In this document: in pieces, positions 55,198 through 63,552 of the stretch
How the letters are laid out: every line of letters starts with the position of its first letter
How positions within the stretch are numbered: the first letter of the stretch is position 1
DNA from: Chromatiaceae bacterium
GTDB taxonomy: Bacteria > Pseudomonadota > Gammaproteobacteria > Chromatiales > Chromatiaceae
NCBI GenBank assembly: GCA_016714645.1
Contig: JADKCI010000002.1
Span: 806,001 to 870,000, forward strand
Length of the DNA stretch: 64,000 bases
Direction: 5' to 3'
Notes under the pieces: generated by a model
Database searches by the model: none
What the model was told of the DNA's origin: nothing
The model's input: only the letters and a program-made list of their open reading frames with translations
Made by a program: the position numbers and the translations under genes

Positions 55198-56289
55198 ATG
55201 TCAGAAGTCACGAAAGCATCCATCGAAGCCGCCATCAAGACCTACATCGAGCCCAGCCTGGGCCGTGACCTGATCGGTGCCGCTTGCGTCAAGGGGATCG
55301 AGATCGAGGGTGGCAATGTCAAGGTCGGCGTCCTCCTCGGCTTTCCGGCCAAGGGTGTGGTCGAGGTGATCGCCGCCGCCCTGCGGGAACGGATCGCGGC
55401 GGTCCCGGGCGTCACCTCCGCCGAGGTGGCGGTAACCTGGAAGGTCGTCGCCCACTCCGTCCAGAAGTCCCTCAAGCCCATCGATAACGTCAAGAACATC
55501 ATCGCCGTCGCCTCCGGCAAGGGTGGTGTGGGCAAATCCACCACCGCCGTCAACCTGGCCCTGGCCCTGTCCGCCGAGGGCGCCCGGGTCGGTATCCTGG
55601 ACGCCGATATCTATGGCCCCTCCCAGCCGCGCATGCTCGGCATCTCCGGCCGGCCCGAGTCCAATGATGGTAACAGCCTGGAGCCCATGAACGCCTATCA
55701 CCTCCAGGCCATGTCCATTGGTTTCCTCATCGACGAGGAGACCCCCATGATCTGGCGTGGCCCCATGGTGACCCAGGCCTTGGAGCAGTTGCTCAACGAT
55801 ACCAACTGGGCGGACCTCGATTATCTGGTCATAGATCTGCCGCCGGGCACCGGCGACACCCAGTTGACCCTGGCCCAGAAGGTGCCCGTCTCCGGCGCCG
55901 TCATCGTCACCACACCTCAGGATATTGCCCTGCTGGATGCCCGCAAGGGCCTCAAGATGTTCCAGAAGGTGGAGGTGCCAGTACTGGGCATCGTCGAGAA
56001 CATGAGCACCCACATCTGCTCCCAGTGTGGTCACGAGGAGCACATCTTCGGGTCCGGTGGTGGCCAATCCATGGCCGACCAATATGGCATCGATCTCCTC
56101 GGCTCCCTGCCGCTGGACATCGCCATCCGCGTTGAGACTGATAGCGGTAAGCCCACGGTTGTGGCCCAGCCCGAGTCTCGTATCACCGAGATTTACCGCG
56201 AGATCGCCCGCAAGACGGCAGCCAAGCTGTCCCTCCAGGCCAAGGATTACGCCGCCAAGTTCCCGCGCATCGTGATCCAGAACAATTGA
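55198..56289 (+). CDS. apbC: Mrp/ApbC iron-sulfur cluster carrier ATPase
   Basis: Protein of 363 aa. An N-terminal MIP18/DUF59-like domain (about 1-90) is followed by a P-loop ATPase with deviant Walker A SGKGGVGKSTT, DADIYGPSQPRMLG and the CxxC of ENMSTHICSQCG that binds the transferable cluster. ApbC delivers Fe-S clusters to target proteins and is commonly divergent from metG, as here. ATG 55198 gives the conserved N-terminus; an open frame to 54943 is not coding-like. Confidence 0.93.
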   Translation: MSEVTKASIEAAIKTYIEPSLGRDLIGAACVKGIEIEGGNVKVGVLLGFPAKGVVEVIAAALRERIAAVPGVTSAEVAVTWKVVAHSVQKSLKPIDNVKNIIAVASGKGGVGKSTTAVNLALALSAEGARVGILDADIYGPSQPRMLGISGRPESNDGNSLEPMNAYHLQAMSIGFLIDEETPMIWRGPMVTQALEQLLNDTNWADLDYLVIDLPPGTGDTQLTLAQKVPVSGAVIVTTPQDIALLDARKGLKMFQKVEVPVLGIVENMSTHICSQCGHEEHIFGSGGGQSMADQYGIDLLGSLPLDIAIRVETDSGKPTVVAQPESRITEIYREIARKTAAKLSLQAKDYAAKFPRIVIQNN

Positions 56290-56299
56290 TCGGTTCGGA

Positions 56300-57052
56300 A
56301 TGGTCCCGGCGATCGAGATAGAGGCCTATTGCGACGCCCTACTGGGGTCGCGGGACTTTGATGACTACTGTCCCAATGGGCTTCAGGTCGAGGGCACCCG
56401 GCCCATTCGTCGCCTGGTCTCCGGCGTGACGGCCAGCCTGGCCCTGATCGAGGCGGCCAGCGCGGCGGAGGCGGATGCCATCCTGGTCCATCATGGCTGG
56501 TTCTGGAAGGGGGAGGCCCCCTGCCTGACCGGCCTCAGGGGCCGCCGGGCGCGGGCCCTGATGGCGTCGGGGGCCAGTCTCCTTGCCTATCACCTGCCCC
56601 TGGATGCCCATGGGGAGTTGGGTAATAACCGCCAGTTGGCCCGGTTGCTGGGTATCGCGGCCCCGGAGCCTACCGGGGCTGGCCGTGGTCTGGTATGGCG
56701 CGGCCAACTGGCCCGGCCTTTGTCGGGAGATGCCTTTGCCGAGCAGGTGGCGGTCGCTCTCGGGCGGCCGCCTTTGCATATCCCGGTACGGAACCGCCCC
56801 CTGGCATCAATTGCCTGGTGCAGCGGTGCCGCCCAGGGCTTTATCGAGGAGGCGGCGGCCCTGGGCATCGATGCCTACCTCAGCGGCGAGATCTCCGAGC
56901 AGACTACCCACCTAGCCAGGGAACTGGGCATCGATTATTTCGCCGCCGGTCATCACGCCACGGAGCGCCTGGGGGTCCAGGCCTTGGGCGCGCACCTGGC
57001 GGCTTACTTCGGCCTTGAGCACCATTTTCTGGACATCGACAACCCGGCCTGA
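56300..57052 (+). CDS. Nif3-like dinuclear metal centre protein (YbgI family)
   Basis: Protein of 250 aa, a typical bacterial NIF3/YbgI hexamer subunit. Metal-ligand blocks are ILVHHGWFW, AYHLPLDAHGELGNN and, near the C-terminus, AAGHHATERLG. The YbgI family binds two metal ions; a GTP-cyclohydrolase-I-like activity has been proposed but the role is unsettled. It starts ten bases after apbC and is probably in the same transcript. Being next to the Fe-S carrier, it may be linked to metal handling, which is inference. Confidence 0.88.
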   Translation: MVPAIEIEAYCDALLGSRDFDDYCPNGLQVEGTRPIRRLVSGVTASLALIEAASAAEADAILVHHGWFWKGEAPCLTGLRGRRARALMASGASLLAYHLPLDAHGELGNNRQLARLLGIAAPEPTGAGRGLVWRGQLARPLSGDAFAEQVAVALGRPPLHIPVRNRPLASIAWCSGAAQGFIEEAAALGIDAYLSGEISEQTTHLARELGIDYFAAGHHATERLGVQALGAHLAAYFGLEHHFLDIDNPA

Positions 57053-57109
57053 GGGGGCCGGGACTCGGCCCCTACCCCAAAATTACCTATTACCATCCCA
57101 AGGCATACC

Positions 57110-57138
57110 TTGACCCATTGGGGACGATGGGTGAGAAT
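57110..57138 (+). promoter_or_regulatory. Weak sigma-70-like promoter of petABC
   Basis: TTGACC (57110-57115), 17 bases, then GAGAAT (57133-57138). The -35 matches five of six consensus bases and the -10 four of six. It lies 112 bases before petA. No better candidate was seen in the 197-base gap. Confidence 0.35.
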
Positions 57139-57249
57139 TCCCCGTCGGTTTTCGTTGCTTCGACGGAGTGGGATTTTTGCCTTCTCGAACGGGTGCCGTT
57201 TCCATCGCGGAGGCGAACCCGCCGAGTCAACCGGGGGTTGTAATAAAAG

Positions 57250-57843
57250 ATGAGCGCACAAGGCGTTGACAAGAACCGGCGGCGCGTATTAATCGCCGCT
57301 ACTAGCGTGGTTGGGGCCGTGGGCGCTGGCTTTGTAGCCGTCCCCTTCCTCAGCTACTGGAATCCCAGCGCCAAGGCCCGCGCGGCCGGCGCTCCCGTCG
57401 AGGCGGATATTGGCAAGCTCGAGCCGGGTGCCCTGCTGCGCGTCAAGTGGCGCGGCAAGCCCGTCTGGATCGTCAGCCGTACCGAACCCATGCTGGCCAG
57501 CCTGCCCGAGCTCAATGCGTCCCTGACGGACCCGAACTCGACCGTACCCCAGCAGCCCCTCTACTGTCAGAACGAACACCGCTCCATCAAGCCCCAGTAT
57601 CTCGTAGCCATCGGCATCTGCACCCACCTGGGGTGCTCACCGACCTACCGACCCGACGTCGCCCCCGATGATTTAGGTCCCAAATGGCTGGGCGGGTTTT
57701 TCTGCGCCTGCCACGGTTCCCGCTTCGACTTGGCTGGCCGGGTCTTCAAGGGTTCGCCAGCCCCTACCAATCTGGTCATTCCCAAGCATAAATTCGTGTC
57801 CGATTCCGTCATAGTGGTGGGTGAAGACGGAGGAGCCGCCTGA
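57250..57843 (+). CDS. petA: Ubiquinol-cytochrome c reductase iron-sulfur subunit (Rieske)
   Basis: Protein of 197 aa. A twin-arginine-like RRRV start with an N-terminal TM helix (about residues 13-35) anchors a periplasmic Rieske domain. The [2Fe-2S] boxes are complete: Cys124-Thr-His126 with Cys129 (CTHLGC), and Cys152, Cys154 and His155 (CACHGS); Cys129 and Cys154 would form the stabilising disulfide. It takes electrons from ubiquinol in the bc1 complex. The stop overlaps the petB ATG. Confidence 0.97.
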   Translation: MSAQGVDKNRRRVLIAATSVVGAVGAGFVAVPFLSYWNPSAKARAAGAPVEADIGKLEPGALLRVKWRGKPVWIVSRTEPMLASLPELNASLTDPNSTVPQQPLYCQNEHRSIKPQYLVAIGICTHLGCSPTYRPDVAPDDLGPKWLGGFFCACHGSRFDLAGRVFKGSPAPTNLVIPKHKFVSDSVIVVGEDGGAA

Positions 57844-59081
57844 TGAGCACTGAAACCACATCCCCGGGCTTCCTCGGCTGGGTTGACAAGCGCTTTCCCC
57901 TGACCAAGGTCTGGAACGAGCATCTTGCCCAGTACTATGCCCCCAAGAATTTCAATTTCTGGTATTTCTTTGGCTCCCTGGCCATGCTGGTGCTGGTCAT
58001 CCAGCTTCTGACCGGGATCTGGCTGGCCATGAACTACAAGCCCTCGGCGACGGAGGCCTTCGCCTCCGTCGAGTACATCATGCGCGATGTCAACTGGGGC
58101 TGGCTGATCCGCTACATCCACTCCACCGGGGCCTCGGCCTTTTTCATCGTCGTTTATCTCCACATGTTCCGGGCCCTGATGTACGGCTCTTACCGTAAGC
58201 CCCGCGAGCTGCTCTGGATCCTCGGCATCGTTATCTATCTGGCCATGATGGCCACGGCCTTCTTTGGCTACCTGCTGCCCTGGGGCCAGATGTCCTATTG
58301 GGGTGCCCAGGTCATCGTCAACCTCTTCGCCGCCGTCCCCAGCGTGGGCGAGGACCTCTCGGTGTGGGTGCGGGGTGATTACGTTATCTCCGATACCACC
58401 CTCAACCGCTTCTTTGCTTTCCACTTCGTGGTGCCCTTCCTGCTGGCGGCCCTGGTCTTCATCCACATCGTGGCCCTGCACAAGGTGGGCTCCAACAACC
58501 CCGATGGCATTGAGATCAAAGAGAAAAAGGACGCGAACGGCATCCCCCTGGATGGCATTCCCTTCCACCCCTACTACACGGTCAAGGATATTGCCGGCAT
58601 AGCCGTTTTTCTCGCTTTCTTCTCGGTTATCGTCTTCTTTATCCCGGACTTTTTCGGCCTCTTCCTGGAAGGTCCGAACTTCCAGCCGGCCAACCCCCTG
58701 CAGACCCCGGCGCATATCGCCCCGGTCTGGTATTTCACCCCCTTCTACGCCATGTTGCGGGCCGTGCCGCCCATGTTTGGTTCCCAGTTCCCTGGCGTCG
58801 TGGTCATGTTTGGGGCCATCATCATCATGTTCTTCCTGCCCTGGCTGGATCGCAGCCCCGTCAAGTCCATCCGCTACAAGGGCATCATCTCCAAGGTCGC
58901 CCTAGGCATCTTTGCCGTCAGTTTCGTTGTCCTGGCTTATCTGGGCATGCAGCCCTCGACGCCAATCGCGACCTTCATGGCACAGGTATTCACGGTCCTG
59001 TACTTCCTGTTTTTCCTCTTGATGCCGATTTACTCCAAGCTGGACAAAACCTTGCCGGTTCCGGAGAGGGTGACGAAATGA
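57843..59081 (+). CDS. petB: Cytochrome b subunit of the bc1 complex
   Basis: Protein of 412 aa with eight or nine TM helices. The four haem-binding His residues lie in the segments IRYIHSTGASAFFIVVYLHM and FHFVVPFLLAALVFIHIVALH. The Qo-site helix includes LPWGQMSYWGAQVI and a PEWY-equivalent region (APVWYFTPFYAMLR) carrying VWY in place of EWY. It holds two b-type haems and the quinol sites. It overlaps petC by four bases (ATGA). Confidence 0.97.
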   Translation: MSTETTSPGFLGWVDKRFPLTKVWNEHLAQYYAPKNFNFWYFFGSLAMLVLVIQLLTGIWLAMNYKPSATEAFASVEYIMRDVNWGWLIRYIHSTGASAFFIVVYLHMFRALMYGSYRKPRELLWILGIVIYLAMMATAFFGYLLPWGQMSYWGAQVIVNLFAAVPSVGEDLSVWVRGDYVISDTTLNRFFAFHFVVPFLLAALVFIHIVALHKVGSNNPDGIEIKEKKDANGIPLDGIPFHPYYTVKDIAGIAVFLAFFSVIVFFIPDFFGLFLEGPNFQPANPLQTPAHIAPVWYFTPFYAMLRAVPPMFGSQFPGVVVMFGAIIIMFFLPWLDRSPVKSIRYKGIISKVALGIFAVSFVVLAYLGMQPSTPIATFMAQVFTVLYFLFFLLMPIYSKLDKTLPVPERVTK

Positions 59082-59818
59082 GAAAGCTGATTCTTGCCTC
59101 CGTCCTGTTTCTGGCCCCCCTCTTGGCGTCGGCGTCAAGCGAAGGTGTTGCTCTGCAGGCTGCCAACATCGACCTCCATGACAAAGCGTCCCTGCAACGC
59201 GGAGCCGGGCACTTCGTCAATTACTGCATGGGCTGTCACTCGCTGCAATACATGCGTTACAACCGCATGGCCGAGGATTTGGATATTGACGACACCACCC
59301 TGCGTCAGAATCTGATCTTCACCGGCGCCAAGCCCGGCGATCTCATGATCTCGTCCATGAGTCCGGAGAACGCCGCCAAGTGGTTGGATATCGCGGTGCC
59401 CGATCTGACCCTGGTCACCCGCTGGCGGTCCCCGGACTGGGTTTACAGCTATCTCAAGAGCTTCTATGCCGATCCGACCCGCCCCTATGGTGTCAATAAC
59501 CTGGTGTTCCCGCAGGTCGGCATGCCGAATGTCCTGGCGGGCCTCCAGGGGGTCCAGCAGCCGAAGTTCGAGGATCACAAGAGCGCCGACGGCCAGGTCG
59601 TCCAGAGGGTCGTAGGGATCGAACATGCGGTAGGCGGCACCCTGTCGCCAGAGGAGTTCGACACCTTTGCCCGCGATCTGACGGCCTTCCTGGCCTATGC
59701 CGGCGAACCCATGAAGCTGGAGCGCCAGAAGTTGGGTATCTACGTCCTCATCTTCCTCGCCCTCTTCTTCGTCGTGGCCTACGCCCTGAAGAAGGAGTAT
59801 TGGAAAGACGTCCACTGA
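59078..59818 (+). CDS. petC: Cytochrome c1
   Basis: Protein of 246 aa with a cleavable signal peptide (ILASVLFLAPLLASA), the c-type haem site Cys50-Met-Gly-Cys53-His54, and a C-terminal TM anchor (LIFLALFFVVAYAL). It accepts electrons from the Rieske subunit and passes them to soluble c-type cytochromes. The three pet genes overlap and end at a strong terminator. Confidence 0.97.
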   Translation: MRKLILASVLFLAPLLASASSEGVALQAANIDLHDKASLQRGAGHFVNYCMGCHSLQYMRYNRMAEDLDIDDTTLRQNLIFTGAKPGDLMISSMSPENAAKWLDIAVPDLTLVTRWRSPDWVYSYLKSFYADPTRPYGVNNLVFPQVGMPNVLAGLQGVQQPKFEDHKSADGQVVQRVVGIEHAVGGTLSPEEFDTFARDLTAFLAYAGEPMKLERQKLGIYVLIFLALFFVVAYALKKEYWKDVH

Positions 59819-59874
59819 CCCGGGTACCGGGCCGGCGCTCCCAGGCGCGGGCCCCGGACCCTGAAGGGATGACC

Positions 59875-59898
59875 AGCCCCGCGCTCGCGGGGCTTTTT
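59875..59898 (+). terminator. Rho-independent terminator of petABC
   Basis: AGCCCCGC (59875-59882) pairs with GCGGGGCT (59887-59894) around GCTC, and the T run continues to 59898. This is a standard intrinsic terminator 57 bases after petC. Confidence 0.9.
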
Positions 59899-59946
59899 GC
59901 CGATGGACCCGGTGCTAATCCGCGACCGCCAATCCGGAATCTCGGC

Positions 59947-59952
59947 TATAAT
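59947..59952 (+). promoter_or_regulatory. -10 element before sspA
   Basis: A perfect TATAAT, 69 bases before the sspA GTG. The region expected to hold the -35 (about 59924-59930, GACCGCC) is a poor match. Confidence 0.45.
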
Positions 59953-60020
59953 CAGCCCCTGTAAAAAATCGGGGCTCCGCGCGAGGGGCTTTCCTTCGTT
60001 GGAGCAAAGGACAAATATCC

Positions 60021-60659
60021 GTGGGTACGAACCGAAGATCCGTGATGACTCTCTTCTCAGACCCCGCTTGCCCCTTCTGCCATCGTGTCCGTATTGTCCT
60101 TGCCGAAAAGGGCATCGCGGTGGAAGTCGTTGACGTGGACGCCCAGCATCTCCCCGAGGAGGTGATGGACTTCAACCCCTACGGCACGGTGCCCACCCTT
60201 GTCGATCGCGAACTGCGGCTATGGGAATCGCGCATTATCATGGAATACCTGGATGAGCGCTTTCCTCACCCACCGCTCATGCCGGTGGACCCCATTGCCC
60301 GCGCCAATGCCCGCCTCTTTATGTACCGGGTCGATCAGGATTGGTACCAACTCATGGGCCGCATCCTCAAGGGCACCCAGGATGCGGACATCGCCCAGGC
60401 CCGCAAGGAACTGCGCGAGAGTCTCATCGTCACCTCCCCGGTCTTTGGCGCCAAGCCCTACTTCATGAGCGACGAATTTTCCCTGGTTGATTGCTGTATC
60501 GCGCCCTTGCTCTGGCGGCTGCCGATTCTGGGGGTGGAGATCCCGCCCAATGCGACGGCTATCCACCAGTACATTAAGCGCATCTTCGAACTGCCATCCT
60601 TCCGCCACAGTCTCACCGAGATCGAGCGGGAGATGCCCCACGAGCCCCCGCGCCGCTGA
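60021..60659 (+). CDS. sspA: Stringent starvation protein A
   Basis: Protein of 212 aa with a glutathione-S-transferase fold: N-terminal thioredoxin-like domain (VMTLFSDPACPFCHRVRIVLAEKG, NPYGTVPTLVDRELRLWES) and a helical C-terminal domain. SspA binds RNA polymerase and helps in stationary-phase and stress expression. GTG 60021 gives the family start (GTNRRSVMTLFS). It is followed by sspB after 24 bases. A CPFC-like motif at the GST active-site position is intact, unlike in E. coli SspA. Confidence 0.94.
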   Translation: MGTNRRSVMTLFSDPACPFCHRVRIVLAEKGIAVEVVDVDAQHLPEEVMDFNPYGTVPTLVDRELRLWESRIIMEYLDERFPHPPLMPVDPIARANARLFMYRVDQDWYQLMGRILKGTQDADIAQARKELRESLIVTSPVFGAKPYFMSDEFSLVDCCIAPLLWRLPILGVEIPPNATAIHQYIKRIFELPSFRHSLTEIEREMPHEPPRR

Positions 60660-60683
60660 TCCCCTCGCGAGCCGGTCCCCGCC

Positions 60684-61085
60684 ATGACACCTAATCGTCC
60701 CTATCTGATCCGGGCCCTGTATGAGTGGATCCTGGACAACGACATGACGCCGCATCTGCTGGTGGATACCAGCCGCTCCCCCACCGTGGTGCCATCCCAG
60801 TTCGTCCAGGATGGCAAGATCGTCCTCAACGTCAGCCCCGGTGCCGTGCGCGAGCTGGTGTTAGGTAACGATCAGATCGTCTTCAACGCCCGCTTCTCGG
60901 GCCGTCCCATGGATGTCCTGGTCCCGGTCGAGGCCGTCATGGGGATCTATGCCCGCGAAAACGGTCATGGCATGCTCTTCCCCGAGGAGGAAGGGGACGC
61001 TAACCCCCCATCCCCGCCCGACAAGGGCCCCTCCGCCCCCCTGAAACCCAAGCGTGGCAAACCTACACTCCGGGTCGTCAAGTAG
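60684..61085 (+). CDS. sspB: ClpXP protease specificity-enhancing factor SspB
   Basis: Protein of 133 aa. The folded domain (residues of about 1-105) has RPYLIRALYEWILDNDMTPHLLVD and VPVEAVMGIYARENGHGM. A proline-rich linker and a basic C-terminal tail (LKPKRGKPTLRVVK) follow, the tail being the ClpX-binding XB peptide. SspB tethers ssrA-tagged proteins to ClpXP, encoded at 23350-25369. Confidence 0.93.
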   Translation: MTPNRPYLIRALYEWILDNDMTPHLLVDTSRSPTVVPSQFVQDGKIVLNVSPGAVRELVLGNDQIVFNARFSGRPMDVLVPVEAVMGIYARENGHGMLFPEEEGDANPPSPPDKGPSAPLKPKRGKPTLRVVK

Positions 61086-61093
61086 GCGCGGAT

Positions 61094-61408
61094 TCAGGCC
61101 TCCCAAGTCCGCGCCGGCAGCCCGAAGCTGATCTCCTCCAGGTACAGGCCCACCAGGGTCAGATAGCCGCCCTGGCGCCCCGAGCCTTCCTCGCTGAACT
61201 CGAAACGATAGGTGCGCCGCAGCCGCAGGCCATCGGTAGTCCAGCGCAACCGCAAGCGACGCAGGGCTACCGTCTGGTCGAGAAACTGGAATTCGCGTTC
61301 CTCGCACGCCGCGCGGCAGATGCCGAGGGCTAGCTCCCGTGCCCGCAGGCTATCGAGCCAGTACCAGCCGATGAGTAGCAGGACGAAAATGGCCAGGAGG
61401 CTTTCCAT
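61094..61408 (-). CDS. DUF3301 family small protein
   Basis: Protein of 104 aa: one N-terminal TM helix (LLAIFVLLLIGWYWLD) and a beta-rich C-terminal domain (LDQTVALRRLRLRW, RRTYRFEFS, GYLTLVGLYLEEISF). DUF3301 proteins are found in gammaproteobacteria with no assigned role. It is convergent with sspB, with eight bases between stops. The topology suggests an inner-membrane protein. Confidence 0.8.
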   Translation of the reverse strand: MESLLAIFVLLLIGWYWLDSLRARELALGICRAACEEREFQFLDQTVALRRLRLRWTTDGLRLRRTYRFEFSEEGSGRQGGYLTLVGLYLEEISFGLPARTWEA

Positions 61409-61882
61409 AGAGGGGGGCTCGGGGCGAACCAGGGTTCGTCTTGGTGGGGCTTATTTGGCAAGGAAGTCGGCGTGGTGGACCCTGGGCGATGCCTTTATGT
61501 TCCGAGGATAACATAGGACCCCTTCAGTCGCGGTGGCGATGCCAAGGGGACGGCTTGGCGTCGAGCCTCCGGCCTGACGGATGCCTGGTCGGGGGGCCCG
61601 GCCGATTCGGGTCTGATAAACCCTCCGCTGTTTCCCGGTCCTTGGCTATCTCGGGTCCGCCCGGCAGAGGCGAGGGTGCTATCATTATTGGCGGTGTAAC
61701 CTCCGGCATGATGGCTAAGACTTCATGACGTAGTTTGCCAGTCGGCATTATCCGCGGCGGGGCCCCTTGGGCCGCCAGGATTTGCCACCCACCCGCGGTC
61801 AGTCGCCCGGCGTTGCGACGGATTTTGCTTTCCCCTGTCCTTTGCCGGGTCGCCATGCCCGGAATGCTGTAGGACCACCCTA
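61409..61882. other. Intergenic region before the SulP gene
   Basis: A 474-base stretch. Short frames are present but none has coding character. Inspection found no terminator, riboswitch-like fold or clear promoter; weak inverted blocks exist in GCGGCGGGGCCCC near 61755. Confidence 0.5.
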
Positions 61883-63544
61883 ATGAATCTAATCAACGGC
61901 CTTCATTTCAGAAACCTCCGCGGGGATATCTACGGTGGCATTACCGCCGGCGTGGTGGCCCTGCCCCTGGCCCTGGCCATGGGCGTCGCCTCCGGCGCCG
62001 GACCCATCGCGGGTATGTATGGCGCCATCTTCGTGGGCTTCTTCGCCGCCCTGTTTGGCGGCACGCCCGCTCAGGTCTCGGGCCCCACGGGCCCCATGAC
62101 GGTGGTCATGGCGGCGATCTTCACCCAATACACGGCGATGTTTCCAGACGATCCGGCGCGGGGCGCGGCCCTGGCCTTTACCGTGGTCATGCTGGGCGGG
62201 TTATTCCAGATTCTGTTTGGCTTCCTCAGGATCGGCAAATTCATTGAGTTGGTGCCTCACCCGGTCGTTTCGGGCTTTATGAGCGGCATCGGGGTCATTA
62301 TCATCCTCTTGCAACTGCCGCCCCTGCTGGGCTACCCCACCCAGGCCGGCCCCCTGGCCTCGGCGGAGGTCTTGCCGCTGGCCTTCGACCATATCGTTTT
62401 CGACGCCGTCATCCTGGGCGCTACCTCCCTGGCCATTGTCCTGTTTCTGCCGAAGAAGATTGGACGCCTCATCCCCTCTCCCCTGGTGGCCCTCATCGTC
62501 GGGACCCTGGTTTACATGCTGTTCCTGCGTGGTGGCAATGCCTCGATTCTTGGTCAGATTCCCACCGGTTTGCCGGAGCCCCGGATGCCGACTTTCGAGT
62601 TCACCCTCTTGCCCATGATGCTCCAGTCCGCCCTGACCCTGGCGGCATTGGGGGCCATCGACTCCCTGCTGACCTCTCTGGTGGCGGACAACATCACCCG
62701 CACTTATCACAAGTCGGACCGGGAACTCATCGGCCAGGGCATCGGCAATACCATCGCGGGATTGTTCGGCGGCCTACCCGGCGCGGGTGCCACCATGCGG
62801 ACCGTGGTCAATGTCAAGTCGGGCGGTCAGACTCCCCTCTCCGGCGCCTTGCATTCGGTCGTCCTGCTGGCCATCGCCCTGGGCGCTGGCGCCCTGGCGA
62901 GTAACATCCCCAATGCCGTGCTGGCGGGCATTCTCATCAAGGTCGGCATCGACATTATCGACTGGGACTATCTCAAGCACCTGCGCCATGCCCCCAAGGC
63001 TGGCGTGACCATGATGCTGGTGGTGCTGGTGATGACCGTTTTCGTCGATCTCATCATTGCCGTGGCCACGGGTATGGTCATGGCCAGCATGGTCTTCATG
63101 AAGCGCCATTCGGATCTGCAACTCCAGAGCATCAAGACCATCCGTGAGGTGGACGAGGACATCCCCTTGTCGCCGGAGGAGGCGGAAATTTTCCGGGCGG
63201 CCCAGGGCCGTATCCTCCTCGTCCATCTGGGTGGGCCCATGAGCTTTGGCGCCGCCAAGGGCATGGCGCGGCTCCTGGCCCAGTTCGACGAGTACGACAG
63301 CCTCATCCTAGAGTTGACCGACATGCCCCAGATCGACTTTACCGCCTCGCGCGCCCTCTTCGATATGGTGACGGACGCCAAGTCCATGGGGCGCGAGGTC
63401 TTTCTGGTCGGCACCCGCAAACCCGTCCAGGAGATGTTGACCAGGCAGGGCATCATCGCCGAGGTGCCCGCGGGCCATCGGGTCGAGAGGCGTCTGGTCG
63501 CCCTCCAGGAGGCCCAGCGCTTGTTGCGGGCGAAGCAGGCCTAG
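61883..63544 (+). CDS. SulP-family inorganic anion transporter with STAS domain
   Basis: Protein of 553 aa. The membrane part (about residues 12-420) begins with the SulP signature GDIYGGITAGVVALPLALAMGVASG and contains ATFVSGPTGPM-like AQVSGPTGPMTVVMAAI. The C-terminal STAS domain (about 440-545) includes LVHLGGPMSFGAAKGM and LTDMPQIDFTASRALFDMV. Family members carry bicarbonate, sulfate or other anions; the BicA group and the sulfate group cannot be told apart by eye. It is followed by a dedA gene after eight bases. Confidence 0.9.
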   Translation: MNLINGLHFRNLRGDIYGGITAGVVALPLALAMGVASGAGPIAGMYGAIFVGFFAALFGGTPAQVSGPTGPMTVVMAAIFTQYTAMFPDDPARGAALAFTVVMLGGLFQILFGFLRIGKFIELVPHPVVSGFMSGIGVIIILLQLPPLLGYPTQAGPLASAEVLPLAFDHIVFDAVILGATSLAIVLFLPKKIGRLIPSPLVALIVGTLVYMLFLRGGNASILGQIPTGLPEPRMPTFEFTLLPMMLQSALTLAALGAIDSLLTSLVADNITRTYHKSDRELIGQGIGNTIAGLFGGLPGAGATMRTVVNVKSGGQTPLSGALHSVVLLAIALGAGALASNIPNAVLAGILIKVGIDIIDWDYLKHLRHAPKAGVTMMLVVLVMTVFVDLIIAVATGMVMASMVFMKRHSDLQLQSIKTIREVDEDIPLSPEEAEIFRAAQGRILLVHLGGPMSFGAAKGMARLLAQFDEYDSLILELTDMPQIDFTASRALFDMVTDAKSMGREVFLVGTRKPVQEMLTRQGIIAEVPAGHRVERRLVALQEAQRLLRAKQA

Positions 63545-63552
63545 ACCTGGGC

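Noticed and set aside
61441..61728. 95-codon frame before the SulP gene
   Set aside because: No ribosome binding site, no domain-like pattern and codon use unlike the neighbours.
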